In this document: one piece after another, positions 46,598 to 57,347 of the stretch
Layout of the letters: every line of letters begins with the position of its first letter
Numbering within the stretch: the first letter of the stretch is position 1
Assembly (NCBI RefSeq): GCF_024699985.1
Contig: NZ_JAJONA010000002.1
Location: forward strand, 80,488-144,487
Source of the DNA: Phenylobacterium sp. J367
Lineage (GTDB): Bacteria > Pseudomonadota > Alphaproteobacteria > Caulobacterales > Caulobacteraceae
Reading direction: 5' to 3'
Length of the DNA stretch: 64,000 bases
Translations under genes and position numbers: made by a program
Notes under the pieces: generated by a model
What the model was told of the DNA's origin: nothing
What the model saw: the letters and a program-made list of their open reading frames with translations, nothing else
Databases searched by the model: none

Positions 46598-46864
46598 ATG
46601 GCCCGGTCCGACGTCGAAGGCTTCGAGATCGCCTTTCACAGCTCGCTGTCGGAGCCGGTGACCATCGCGGGCGTGCCCCGGATGATCGCGGTGCTCAACG
46701 GGACGCTGACAGCCGTCCTGGCGCTGGGCCTGCAGGTCCCCTTGATCGGCATCCCGGTCGGCTTGGCCATCCATGGGGCCTGCTACTGGCTGAACAAGCG
46801 CGATCCCTACTTCTTCGACGCGCTCGGCCGACACATTCGCCAGAAGCCCTACCTGGACGCCTGA
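46598..46864 (+). CDS. trbD: TrbD/VirB3-like conjugation protein
   Basis: An 88-residue inner-membrane protein starting MARSDVEGFEIAFHSSLSEP. It has a hydrophobic pair, TLTAVLALGLQVPLIGIPVG, then LAIHGACYW, and ends RHIRQKPYLDA. The start lies one base after the reconstructed trbC stop. It appears fused to trbC only because of the upstream indel. Confidence 0.85.
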   Translation: MARSDVEGFEIAFHSSLSEPVTIAGVPRMIAVLNGTLTAVLALGLQVPLIGIPVGLAIHGACYWLNKRDPYFFDALGRHIRQKPYLDA

Positions 46865-46917
46865 CGTGCGCGCGCGGCTTCACCCTTCCCCCTTTTCCGG
46901 TCTCATAGAGGTCCGCC

Positions 46918-49387
46918 GTGCTGTATTTGCGTGAGTACCGGCCGAGGGCTGATCGCCTGTTCGATCATCTCCCCTGGGTCGCCCTGATCGGGCCCGGCCT
47001 GGTGCTCAATAAGGACGGCAGCTTTCAAAAGACCCTGGCGTTTCGGGGCCCGGACCTGGCCAGCGCCACAGACGCAGGCTTGGTCGCCACCCGCGCCCAG
47101 TTGAACAACGCGCTTCGGCGGCTCGGTTCACGCTGGTGCTTACACATCGAGGCCGTCCGATCCCCGTCGCAGACCTACCCCACGAGCCAATTTCCCGACC
47201 CGGTCTCGGACCTTGTCGATGAGGAACGCCGCGAGGGCTTCGAGGCGCAGGAGCGTCACTTCGAGAGCCGCTACTTCCTCACTTTCACCTATCTGCCGCC
47301 CGAGGAGGCGATCTCGACGGCTGAAAGCCTTCTGCTCGAAAACGCCCCGTCGGGTCGCGGCGCCGAGGGCATGTACCGGGCCGCCCTGAGCGACTTTCTG
47401 AGCACCGTCCACCAGATCGCCGACATCCTGACCGCGATCATGCCCGAGGTCAGCGAACTGACCGACGACGAGACCCTCACCTATCTGCATAGCTGCATCT
47501 CGACGAAGCGGCACCCGGTCGCCACGCCCGAGACGCCGGCTTATCTCGACGCCTTCCTGACCGACGACGATTTCCAGGGCGGCCTGCTGCCCCGGCTCGG
47601 TGGGCAATACCTGCGCACCATTTCGGTGAGGGCCCTACCCGACCTCGTGTCCCGGCCTGCTCGACCGGCTCAATGAGCTGGGCATTAGCTATCGCTGGGT
47701 CTGCCGGTATCTGCCGCTGGACAAGGAAGATGCTCGCAAGGCGGTGACCACGGTCCGAAAGCGCTGGTTCGCCAAGCGCAAGGGCGTGATGGCGCTCCTG
47801 AAGGAGGCCATCACCCGCGAGCCCTCGCTCCTGGAGGATCCGGACGCGGCGGCCAAGGCAGTCGACGCCGATGCAGCCCTGGCGATCCTGGGCGGCGACT
47901 ACGCCTCCATCGGCTACTTCACGCCGACCGTCACCCTGATGGACGCCGATCCCGACCGACTCGCCAACCGGGTCCGCGAGGTCGAGGGCGCCATCAATCG
48001 GGCGGGCTTCGTCTGCAAGGTCGAAGACGTCAATGCCGTTGAGGCGTGGATCGGCAGCCTCCCCGGCCAGGCCTATGCCGACCTGCGGCGGCCATTGGTG
48101 TCGTCGCTGAACCTTTGCGACATGATGCCGATGTCGGCCATCTGGCCCGGTCCGACCATCAACGCCCACCTGTCGGCGGAGTGTCAGAAGCGCGGTTACC
48201 CTGGGCTTCAGCCGGCGCTGCTGGTCACCCGCCTGGCCGGCACCACGCCCTTTCGGTTTGACCTGCACCAGGGCGATGTCGGCCACACGATGATCGTCGG
48301 GCCGACCGGGGCCGGGAAATCGGTCCTGCTCAACACCCTGGCCATGCAGTGGCTGCGCTACCCTGAGGCTCAGGTCTTCTATTTCGACAAGGGCGCGAGC
48401 TCGCGGGCCTCGACGCTGTTGGTCGACGGGCAATTCTATGTGCTCGGCGGCGACCAGAGCGAGCTGGCCTTCCAGCCGCTCGCGGCGATCGACGCCCCAG
48501 ATGACCGGGCCTGGGCGCAGGAATGGGTGCAGGACATCGTCGCCGCCGAAGGCGTGCCGATCACCCCGCCGGTCAAGGACGAGATCTGGAGTGGCCTGCG
48601 CAATCTCGCCGAAGGGCCGCGGGACCAGCGCACCTCACCCTCCTGGCCGCAACCATCCAGGATCAGGCCGTCAAGGCGGCGCTCGCCCCCTACACGCTGA
48701 GCGGCCCTTACGGCCATCTGCTCGACGCCAGTCAGAACGCCCTGAAGCCGGCCGCCTGGCAGACCTTCGAGATGGCCGAACTGATGGCCAGCAAGTCGGC
48801 GCTGGCCCCGGTGCTCACCTACATCTTCCGCAGTCTCGAGCGGCGCTTCGATGGCCGGCCGACGTTGTTGGTGCTCGATGAGGCTTGGCTGTTTCTCGAC
48901 CAGGGCCTTCGCGGCCAAGATCCGCGAATGGCTCAAGACCCTGCGGAAGTTCAATGTCGCCGTGGTGTTCGCCACCCAGAGCCTGGCGGACGTCGCGCGC
49001 TCGTCGATCGCGCCAGCGCTGATCGAGAGCTGCCCGACCCGCATCTTCCTGCCCAATCCCGACGCCCAGACGCCGCAGATCGCCGCGCTCTATCAGGACT
49101 TCGGCTTGAACCCGCAGCAGGTGCGGATCATCGCCACCGCCACCCCCAAGCGCGAATACTACTACCAGTCCACGTCCGGGAACCGGCTCTTCGAGCTGGG
49201 CTTGGGTGGTTTGTCCCTCGCGGCCGTGGGTTCGTCCTCGCCCGGCGATCAACAACTCATCAGCCAGCTTCTCGCCGACCATGATCGTGGGGAATTTGCC
49301 GAGCGGTTCTTCGCCGCCAAAGGCCAGGCCGACGTCGCCCGCTATCTCGGCGACCAGCGGCGCGCCGCCTTCCCGAGGGTGGCGTGA
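46918..49387 (+). CDS. trbE: TrbE/VirB4 conjugation ATPase, frameshifted
   Basis: An ATPase of about 820 residues that powers pilus assembly and substrate transfer. It starts with GTG at 46918 (MLYLREYRPRADRLFDHLPW). Walker A is IVGPTGAGKSVLLN and Walker B is LLVLDEAWLFLD, followed by FNVAVVFATQSLADVARSSI and ESCPTRIFLPNP. Frame breaks lie near 47645, 48630 and 48905. The length and motif order are those of a complete TrbE. Confidence 0.92.
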
Positions 49388-49429
49388 TGGGGGGCGCTCG
49401 ATGTGTCCTTTGCAGCTTCTCGTCCGGCT

Positions 49430-49726
49430 ATGAGCCCGCGCGACTTCGCGCGTCTGGCTTGGCTGAACCGTCACCTTCCGGGCGTTTGGACCTCCACCCG
49501 CCGTCGCCGTCGAATCCTGTTCCTGGCCTTGGCCGCGCCCGGCTTCCTCGCGGTCTTCGGCACCACCTACCACCACAACTTCTTCGTCATGCTGGCGGGC
49601 TTTGCGTTGTTCGGCGCCGCCGTCGCCTTTCGCGCGGTCTCTGAACCCCTGTTCGTCCAGGCGGCCAGCGACGACCTGCTCCCATCTCCCCACTCCGCCA
49701 GTCACAAGGACTCTCCAGATGCGTAA
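49430..49726 (+). CDS. Small two-helix protein inside the trb operon
   Basis: A 98-residue protein: SPRDFARLAWLNRHLPGVWT, a basic patch, and two membrane segments (ILFLALAAPGFLAVFGTTYH and FFVMLAGFALFGAAVAFRAV). No domain recognised. It overlaps the trbJ start by eight bases. Position suggests an accessory inner-membrane part of the transfer channel. Confidence 0.6.
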   Translation: MSPRDFARLAWLNRHLPGVWTSTRRRRRILFLALAAPGFLAVFGTTYHHNFFVMLAGFALFGAAVAFRAVSEPLFVQAASDDLLPSPHSASHKDSPDA

Positions 49727-50440
49727 GCAGCTTTGGCCGGGGCGGCGATCGTCGCGATGTCCCTGGGGCTGGGGCCCATGCCGCCACAATCGGCAGCCGC
49801 TCAGCAGATCGTTTTCGATCCGCGCGCTGTGGCGCAGGCGATCCAGCAAGTGCGACAGGGCGTGGCCCAGATCCAGCAGTTGCAGGCGCAAGTCACCAAC
49901 CAGATGGCGATGCTGCAAAGGCTGGGGACGGACGTCACCCAGCCGTTGGCCCAGATCAACGCACAGGCGACCCAGCTCATGCAGCAGGCCCAGGCGATCG
50001 GCTACAACAGCCAGAATATCGCCGGGCAGTTTCAGCAGTTCTATCCGGCCAGCATGTCCGGTCAGAGTTTCGCTCAGATCCAGCAGCGGCTGGCGAGCTG
50101 GGAGGCCAACAGCCGGTTGACCCCTTCAGGACTCGATGGCCGTGCAGAACCAGCTGGTGAGATCCCAGGGGACGACAGCCGGCGCGGTGAACAGCGCAGT
50201 GTCCGCATCTCAAGGGGCTGCTGGGCAGACAGCGGCGATCCAGGCGACCAATCAGCTGCTCGCTGCGCTGAGCAGTCAGCTCCAAGGCCTGCAGACAATT
50301 CTGATCGCGCAAGCGCGAACGCAGGAAACGATCCTGGCGCAGCAGCAGGCGGGGGCCATCGCAGCTAGGGCCGAGACGGAGCGGGCGACCGCCTACACAA
50401 GACCGGCAGCCGGCTGCCTAATATCTCGGACTTCCAATGA
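49719..50440 (+). CDS. trbJ: TrbJ/VirB5-like protein, frameshifted
   Basis: An exported protein of about 240 residues. The start at 49719 follows AAGGACTC. After the signal (AAIVAMSLGLGPMPPQSAAA), coiled-coil QAIQQVRQGVAQIQQLQAQV and GYNSQNIAGQFQQFYP are typical TrbJ motifs. The second half reads AVQNQLVRSQGTTAGAVNSA and ends NISDFQ-stop at 50440 in the corrected frame. Frame breaks lie near 49735, 50128 and 50400. It forms the pilus tip or shaft minor component. Confidence 0.85.
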
Positions 50441-50643
50441 TGCGGTCGTTATTCGCCATCAGCTGCCTCGTCGCAATTGGCCTCGCCGGCTGCGGAAAAC
50501 CCGCCTCAGAGCAGAGCCAGACAGACCCTCCGGCCAAGGTGAAACCGTGTCCGGACGTAAACAACCGTGACCGCAACGATCCCTGCTCACCGCTGTACTT
50601 CAAAAAGAAGGGCAGCAGCCTTCCCGACAAAGACAGCCTCTAG
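50437..50643 (+). CDS. trbK: TrbK-like small lipoprotein (entry exclusion)
   Basis: A 68-residue lipoprotein starting at the ATG that overlaps the trbJ stop. The lipobox is IGLAGC near residue 19. The mature part carries PCPDVNNRDRNDPCSPLYF with two cysteines. Position and type match TrbK-alt entry-exclusion proteins of trb clusters. Confidence 0.75.
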   Translation: MMRSLFAISCLVAIGLAGCGKPASEQSQTDPPAKVKPCPDVNNRDRNDPCSPLYFKKKGSSLPDKDSL

Positions 50644-50667
50644 GCTGGCAGTGCGCCGAGGATTCCC

Positions 50668-51976
50668 GTGGCGACCGCAGATCCCGCTGCTCTTGATCAA
50701 TTCATCAGTGCGTTCACTGGCCAAGTTGGCAGTGGGTTCGGTGCTATCGCCGGCCCCGTGCAGGGCGTACTCGCGACGCTGGTCGTCATCAGCATCACGA
50801 TATCGGCCATTCTCTGGGCGATCGATGAGACCCAGAACATCATGGCTGCCCTCGTCAGGAAGATCCTCCTGATCGGGTTTTTCGCTTGGCTCGTCACAAA
50901 CTGGCACTCCCTCACACTTACCGTCATCAACGGCTTTGCGAAGCTGGGCCTTCAGGCGAGCGGCGGCGGATCGATTGGTGATTTCACGCGGGCCCCGACC
51001 AAGGCGGTCGAAGCAGGGCTCTCCAGTCGTAATCGACCTCATCAAGCACATTGGCGACCTCGCCCAGCAGAACGCCGGCTTCGGTGCGCTCATGCACATC
51101 GACATGATCATCGTCGCGGCGGTTGCCGCGATCGGCATCCTCTTAGCCTTCATCATCCTGGCGATCGAGATCGCTGTCACGATCATCGAGTTCTACATAG
51201 TCACCCTGATCGCCTTCGTCGTGGTCCCGTTTGGAGTGCTTTCGCAGACCTCCTTCTTGGCTGAGAAGGCCATCGGGTACGTCGTTTCTGTGGGGTTCAA
51301 GTTCATGGCCCTCGCGGTGATCGCGGGGGTCGGGATCAACATCTTTGAGACCTATACCCTGTCGCCCCAGCCGACGGTGGCGGAGGAAGCCGGCCTCCTT
51401 TTGTCGGCGATTTTTCTCATGATGCTTTCGCTGAAGGTGCCGGCAATTGCAGGCGCGATGATCTCCGGCGGACCGCAACTGAACACGGGTGGCGCCTTAT
51501 GGGTGCGGCAGGCGTCGCCGCTGGCGCGGCCGGTGTGGGTCTCGCTGCCCGCGCTGCCGGTGGCGCTGTGGCGGGTGGCTGGGCCGCTGGAGGCGAGAAG
51601 ATCGCCGCCGCCCGCGCAGCCTCGGGAAGCCTCAATTCCGGCGGGTCTCGTCCGACCGGCGGCTCAGGCAGCGCCATGGCGGCCGACTTCGCCAGAGCTC
51701 CAGTCTCGACCATGGCGGCCGAGGGACGCGCCGCCGGGAGCCGTCTGTTCTCATCTCGCAACGCGTCTGACGGCGAGGCACCTCCCCACCCCCTCCGCCG
51801 CCGCAGGCGTCTCCATCCTCCGGATCGTCCGTCGTGTCGCGGGCTGAGGCGCGCCGGGGGGCGGGCTTTCGGGTGTGGCTCGGGACAGCGCCGCCGCGGC
51901 GACCGCCGGCGGTGACGGTAGTGGCCCTGGCCTCAGCGCCACCCCGACCCGCCGCGATGACGATCCCGAAGAGTGA
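50668..51976 (+). CDS. trbL: TrbL/VirB6 conjugation membrane protein, frameshifted
   Basis: A polytopic channel protein of about 435 residues. It starts with GTG 50668 (ATADPAALDQFISAFTGQVG). Helices include GVLATLVVISITISAILWAI and IIVAAVAAIGILLAFIILAI. The family motif VSVGFKFMALAVIAGVGINI is followed by a Gly/Ala-rich tail (AAGVAAGAAGVGLAARAAGG). The C-terminus LSATPTRRDDDPEE ends at 51976 in the corrected frame. At least four frame breaks lie near 51030, 51490, 51770 and 51900. Confidence 0.85.
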
Positions 51977-51996
51977 GCCCAGTCGAGAGTGCGCCG

Positions 51997-52680
51997 ATGA
52001 ACCCCTTCAAACGACCCAATGATCGCTATGGCAGCTCCGCGCCGGTCGAGAGCCCGTACTTGCGCGCCTCGCGGGAGTGGGACACGCGGATCGGCTCGGC
52101 CGTGGTGCAGGCCAAGAATTGGCGGATGGCGGCCTTTGGTGGGCTTGGCCTCGCGGCGCTGGCGCTCGGCGGTTTCATCTATGAGGCCAACAACACCAAC
52201 ATCGCCACCTATGTCGTGCCAATCGACCGCTACGCTCGGCCCGGTCGCATCGAGATGGCCGGCCGGACCTATGAGCCCACGACGGCCGAGACCGGCTACT
52301 TCCTCGCGGACTGGGTCCGGCGGACCCGCTCGAAGAGCATCGACCCCATCGTCATCCGGGACAACTGGACGGCGGCCTATCACTTCGTCTCCGGCCCTGC
52401 GATCGGACAGCTGAACGCCTTCGCCAAGGCCAACGACCCCTTCGCCAACGCCGGAACCCAGGCGGTGAACGTCGAGATCGTGTCGGTCCTGCCGCGCAGC
52501 GCGCACACCTACCAGGTCCAATGGCGCGAGACGCAGTTCAACGCCGGGACCTCCGGCGTGACGGAGGCCTGGACCGGCCTGTTCACGACCAAGGTCGTGG
52601 CGCCGAAGAACGAGGCCGAGCTGAGGGCCAACCCGCTGGGGATCTACATCACCGAGTTTCAATGGAGTCGTGAGCTATGA
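51997..52680 (+). CDS. trbF: TrbF/VirB8-like conjugation protein
   Basis: An intact 227-residue protein. A short cytoplasmic tail with NRY-like DRYGSSAPVESPYLRASREW precedes one membrane segment (MAAFGGLGLAALALGGFIYE) and a periplasmic VirB8 fold (YFLADWVRRTRSKSIDPIVI, VQWRETQFNAGTSGVTEAWT). The start at 51997 was preferred. It overlaps trbG as ATGA. Confidence 0.92.
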   Translation: MNPFKRPNDRYGSSAPVESPYLRASREWDTRIGSAVVQAKNWRMAAFGGLGLAALALGGFIYEANNTNIATYVVPIDRYARPGRIEMAGRTYEPTTAETGYFLADWVRRTRSKSIDPIVIRDNWTAAYHFVSGPAIGQLNAFAKANDPFANAGTQAVNVEIVSVLPRSAHTYQVQWRETQFNAGTSGVTEAWTGLFTTKVVAPKNEAELRANPLGIYITEFQWSREL

Positions 52681-53673
52681 GCGCCTTGTCCCCTAGACGG
52701 CTTTCCATGGGCGCTGCGGCCGGCTTGTTGGTGTTGCTGGCGGCGTCCGCGAGCCCGTCGGCGGCGCAGACCATCGCCCCCCGCTCGGGGACGACAGCGC
52801 CTGCCCGGCCCGTGGCTCAAGCGCCGGTCACCCTCGCCGAGTGGGCGCCCTCATCGACCGCCCGGCCGGCCCCGCAACGTCGGTCGCCGCCCCGCACCTA
52901 TGCGCGGCCAACAGCCCTGACGACGGTCCAGTCGGCCAACAGCAGCGCGCGCGATTACCCGAGGGCAGGCTCCTATGTGAACGCCGCGCTCTACTACGAC
53001 TTCGAACCGGGCCGGCTCTACACGGTCAACACCAGCCCGCGATTCCTGACCGCGATCTCGCTGCGCCCGGGGGAAAAGCTCGTTTCCAAAGCGGCGGGCG
53101 ACACCGTCCGTTGGGTGCTCGGGGAGACCGTTCAGGGATCCGGCGCGACCCAACAGGTCATCGTGATGGTCAAGCCGATCCGCGGGTCCTTGCGCACCAA
53201 CATCATCCTGACGACCGATCAGCGGACCTATCTGCTCGAGGCCGTCAGTCACGAGGGCGATACCTACACCAGCGTCGTCGCCTGGAACTATCCGCAAGAC
53301 GAAGCCCGCGAGGCGCAGGCCGCCCAGGCGGCAGAGAGCCGAGGGATCGCCGCGTCGGGCTTGGCCGTGGATTCCCTGCACTTCGGCTACCGCATCAAGG
53401 CCAGTGGTCTTCGGGCCCCGCGCTGGCAGCCGGTTCGCGTCTTCGACGATGGCCTGAAGACCTACATCCAGTTTCCGCGCGACATGGCCACGACCGAGGG
53501 CGCCGCCGCTCTTCCTGATCGGCCCCGACAAGCAGGCCCAGCTCGTCAACTACCGCTACCTCGGCGGCTACTATGTCGTGGACCGGCTGATCGACGTCGC
53601 CGAGCTGAGGCTTGGCGAGCGCAAGCAGACCGTCGTGCGCATCACCCGCACCGGCGAACGGGGTGGATCGTGA
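52677..53673 (+). CDS. trbG: TrbG/VirB9-like conjugation protein, one frameshift
   Basis: An exported protein of about 330 residues. The signal peptide is AAAGLLVLLAASASPSAAQ. The VirB9 body reads VNAALYYDFEPGRLYTVNTS, then YLLEAVSHEGDTYTSVVAWN and WQPVRVFDDGLKTYIQFPRD. After a frame break near 53505 it ends LVNYRYLGGYYVVDRLIDVA, then ELRLG. It forms the outer-membrane core complex with TrbI and TrbK-type lipoprotein. The stop overlaps trbI as GTGA. Confidence 0.9.
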
Positions 53674-54891
53674 CCCAGCTTCCGCCTGATCCGGCCTTGG
53701 CGCCGCAGCCGCGCAAGGCGGCGCCGGAGAGTGTCCTCGCCGCCCCCCGCAACCCGGTGACGCGCTGGAACCGCAAGTACCTGATCGCCAGCGCCACGGG
53801 GCTCGCCGGGATCGTCGCCCTGGGGTTCTATCTTGGCTTTGGCGGCGCCCATGCGCCCCAGGCGCGACCGGAAGCGCTGTCCGACGCCGCCGATACCGGC
53901 CAGGTTCAGACGCCCGCTATCTCCACCAAATATGCGGCGGGCTACGCCGATCCGGCGCTGCAGGCTCAGGCCCTGCCCGGGACCGCCGCCCTGCCGCCGC
54001 CGGAAGGCGCGCCGGGCTCTTTGCCGGCGGGGACGACGCCGCCACCTACGCCGCCTGGCCAGGTCGATCCTGCTGTCCAGGCCGCGCGAGAACAGGCGCT
54101 TGCCGCGCGGTCCTCCAGCCCCTTCTTCGGTGCACCGCCGCCGGCGCCCGGCTGGCGATCTTGCCGCGCTCGCTGGCCCGATCGCGACGTCCGCTGCGGC
54201 CGCGGGAGAGCCGGCGGTCGCCGAGGTGCAGCCCGCCAACGGCCAGGCGGCGAAACGCCAATTCGCCGCCAACGCCCGGACGGACGACTACCTGACCAAT
54301 CCACTGCAGCCGGCGCTCAGCCCCTGGGAAGTGAAGGCCGGCAGCATCATCTCGGCCGCCCTCGTGACGGCGATCAACTCCGATCTACCTGGCCAGGTGA
54401 TCGCCCAGGTCACCGAGCCGGTCTACGACCACAAGACCGGGCGGACCGTGCTGATCCCGCAGGGGTCGAGGCTCATCGGGCAATACGACAGCCAGATCGC
54501 CTACGGTCAGAACCGGGCCCTGATCGCCTGGAACCGGATCATCATGCCCGACGGCCGCTCGATCAACATCGGGTCGATGGCGGGCGCGGACCTGTCCGGT
54601 GCGGCGGGGGTTCAGGACAAGACCGACGGCCACTTTGGCCAGCTGGCCCGTGGGGTGATCCTCTCGACCCTGTTCAGCGTCGGGGCGGCCGCCGCCCAGG
54701 ACGCCAGCAGCCGCAGCTCCGGGGCCATCGTCGTCAACTCGGCCGGCAGCGGCGTTTCCAACGCCGCCCAGCAGGTTGGCCAGCAGATCACCGGCCGCGA
54801 TCTCAATCGTCAGCCCACCTTGCGCGTGCGCGCCGGCTGGCCGGTCCGCGTGCTCGTCAGCAAGGACATGATCCTCGCCCCGTACCCGTAA
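53670..54891 (+). CDS. trbI: TrbI/VirB10-like conjugation protein, one frameshift
   Basis: A protein of about 405 residues starting with GTG 53670. One membrane segment (ATGLAGIVALGFYLGFGGAH) is followed by a proline-rich periplasmic spacer (LPPPEGAPGSLPAGTTPPPT) that spans to the outer membrane. The VirB10 domain reads EVKAGSIISAALVTAINSDL, then VLIPQGSRLIGQYDSQIAYG and RAGWPVRVLVSKDMILAPY. The frame breaks near 54150. Confidence 0.9.
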
Positions 54892-54897
54892 GCATGA

Positions 54898-55248
54898 GTG
54901 TTTCGCGTGACCCCATCTGCAGAAAAACTCGGCCTCTTCCTGCCGGAAGGCCTCCACAAGGCGATGCTCAAAACGGCCGAGCGCCTGAACACCCGCAAGA
55001 ACCCACGGGGCAGTGTTCGGCTGATCTACGAACGCGCCTTCCGCGAGCTGGTCGAGGCGCTCGACGGCGGCGAGGTGGTGACCTTCCCGGCCGTGCGCGG
55101 CGCTAAGGACCGCGTCTCGGTGCGGTTGTCCAAGCCCCCTGTGCGTGCGGATCCGGCGACAGACCGATGCCCTCAACCTCAAGCTCACGGACTTCGCTTT
55201 CACAGCGATCGACCGCTTCCTCCAGGCCACTCGAGGAAACGCCCATGA
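54898..55248 (+). CDS. Hypothetical trb-linked protein, possible ribbon-helix-helix type
   Basis: A protein of about 116 residues: LGLFLPEGLHKAMLKTAERL, then NPRGSVRLIYERAFRELVEA. It continues VTFPAVRGAKDRVSVRLSKP. In the neighbouring frame a better C-terminus appears (RIRRQTDALNLKLTDFAFTA, then IDRFLQATR), so two small frame changes are likely. Short helical pairs with LNLKLTDFA suggest a DNA-binding or relaxosome accessory. It overlaps the DUF2274 start. Confidence 0.5.
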   Translation: MFRVTPSAEKLGLFLPEGLHKAMLKTAERLNTRKNPRGSVRLIYERAFRELVEALDGGEVVTFPAVRGAKDRVSVRLSKPPVRADPATDRCPQPQAHGLRFHSDRPLPPGHSRKRP

Positions 55249-55490
55249 CGCGCCCCGCCAAGACCGCCCTCGCCCTGGGCAAGATCGATCTCGAGGAGAA
55301 GACGACCGATCTGCGCTTGAAGCTGAAGGGCAAGCTCGCCGTGGACCTGGCCGACTATCAGCGGGCCTTCGCCCAAGCCAATGACCAGACCCTCGAGCTC
55401 GAGCAGCTGGTGCCCCACATCCTCGCGGCCTTCATCGATGCGGACAAAGGCTTCCAGGCTTGGCGCAAGGCGCAGCCTGCCACGTCGTAA
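55245..55490 (+). CDS. DUF2274 protein of the conjugation cluster
   Basis: An 81-residue protein. The start at 55245 follows CGAGGAAACG. LALGKIDLEEKTTDLRLKLK, then LADYQRAFAQANDQTLELEQ and LVPHILAAFIDADKGFQAWR follow the DUF2274 pattern (LxLGxIxxxKxVKLTxxLP and LIxPMLxxFMxxDRxF). DUF2274 genes commonly follow trbI. The molecular function is unknown. Confidence 0.75.
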   Translation: MTRPAKTALALGKIDLEEKTTDLRLKLKGKLAVDLADYQRAFAQANDQTLELEQLVPHILAAFIDADKGFQAWRKAQPATS

Positions 55491-55952
55491 CCGCGCCTCG
55501 TCCGGACCTTCGCTAGGGGTGGCGTGGTTGGGTGCGCGCAACCACAATCCCTAGCAAGCTGAGTCGCAGCTTGGCGGACCTCGTTTCCCGAACGACGTCA
55601 ACCGCCCGAATCGGCCCTTTTTGCCCAAAAGGGTGCAATTCCAAGCCTTCAGGATTCGTCAGACTCACTGAACGCTACCGTCGACTGAGTCGCGTCGCGG
55701 ACCCTCCGCGCGCGCTCGGTCGCCCCAGAGGACTTCATCTTGACCTAGACGAGACCCCTAAACGGCGAGAGCCCCCGTTGGCGCGGGAGGCTCTCGGAAA
55801 TCGCAGGCGCCGTGTGGTAGCGGCTTGATTTGATCGAGTAAGCCTAAGCGGCGCATTTTGCGTCGTCAAGGCCTCGAACAGAAGACCTATGGTCTTTTGC
55901 CTGCCGGTTTCGCGCCCGTGAATCGGCCTCGTCCCAGCCAGGAAGGGACGGT
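55491..55952. other. Non-coding region between the trb cluster and the replication gene
   Basis: A hairpin at 55766-55796 pairs CGAGAGCC with GGCTCTCG, extended by CCC/GGG past a bulged A, with no T tract. The rest contains no gene I can support. As the leader of a RepC-like gene it could carry a control RNA or the origin region. Confidence 0.45.
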
Positions 55953-57347
55953 ATGCGAACGGCCTTATCCGGCGACGACTGGCGACCAGGTTTCGCCAAG
56001 CGCGCCCCTAACTTTGACGCGGTCTGCGCGCAGGCCCGCGCCTGGCGCTGGCAGCCCGGCGTCTCCGTGGCGCGGATCGCCGCGGCGGTGCTGAAGGGCA
56101 CGCCCACGCTCACCGTGCAGCAGCGGATGACGCTGTTGCTCTATGTCGAGCACCTCAACCAGGACCGGCTTGAACAGGACGTAGCAACCGTGTGGCCTGG
56201 GACCAGCCTAATCGCCGACTATCTGGGATGCACCGAGAGCAACGCCCGGGCCCACAGGCGCGCCCTGGAGGCCGCCGGCTTCATGGTGCGCGACTACACC
56301 CGCGCCAATCGGCCGGCCGGCGTCGAGGCCTATGACCTCGCCCCCTCGTGGCGCGGCTGGACGAGCTGGAGGCGGCGGATCTCGCCGTCCGCGAGGCCGC
56401 TCAGGCCCGCAGGGCCGCCTATTCCGAACCCGTCGTCTTCAATCAAAGAAATACCGCCCGGGCGCCAAGATTCACTCACCTAGAACAGTCCCATCAGAAC
56501 GCCAGTTCTTCTGTACGAGGAAAGGACGCGCCTTCGGCACGACATCAATCTGGTGAGCGGCGGTCTACGTCCGCCGAGCACGGCCAGGACACGAAATCCT
56601 CGGGCAAACCTCGCAACAGCGGGCAGGCCAGCGCCATTTGCTCTCCGGAGGGAGCAAGCGGTTTCTCCAGCGCCTTTTCGGAGGGGTCCGCGCCCGCGGA
56701 AATGGTCCGCCAGGAGCTTAGGGCCGCCTTCCAGGTCTCTCCGCGCATCGCCGCGCTAGTGGGGCCTGCCTCCGTGGCCGATCCGGCCAGCGTCACGCCT
56801 GCCGACCTCGCCCGCGTGGCGGCGGCCGTCGACGAGCTGTTGCCCGAACGCGAGCGCAACAACGACCAGACCTTCGCCTGGGCCCTCAAGCGACATGGGG
56901 TCCGCGCCATCGCCATGCTGGCGATCGCCATCGAGGATCCCGACGTCCGTAGCCCCTGCAAATACTTCGGCCGGATGGCCTCATACGAGCCGAACGGGGC
57001 GCCGGACCTGCGGCTCAACTTCGCCCGCGTTCTCAAGGCCAAGGGCGACATCCCGCCGGCCGAACCGCCGCCGACCCTCATGGCGGCGCCCGGGGTCGAT
57101 GATCCCATCTGGCGGAAGATTGATGAGCCGCTGCGCCGGCTGGTTCGCGAGGGCGCCTATGGGGAGCTGGTTCAGCCGCGTCGGCTTCCATGGGATCGAC
57201 GACGGGGTGATGACCTTATCGACGCTGAGCCAGATCGCCGCCGACCGGATCAAGCGCGACTACGTCGATGCGATCCTGCATGCGGCCGAGGTCGCCGAGG
57301 TCTTCGTCGACCGGGTGATCGTGACCCTGCGCAAGGATCGGCGATGA
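55953..57347 (+). CDS. RepC-like plasmid replication initiator with DnaA_N-like C-terminus, frameshifted
   Basis: A protein of about 465 residues. The N-terminal HTH reads TLTVQQRMTLLLYVEHLNQD, then ATVWPGTSLIADYLGCTESN and ARAHRRALEAAGFMVRDYTR, as in RepC-type initiators. It is followed by LAPLVARLDELEAADLAVRE in the next frame. A long variable linker leads to LARVAAAVDELLPERERNND. The C-terminus FSRVGFHGIDDGVMTLSTLS followed by QIAADRIKRDYVDAILHAAE resembles the DnaA N-terminal domain. Frame breaks lie near 56345 and 57180. The stop overlaps the nuclease start. Confidence 0.7.
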
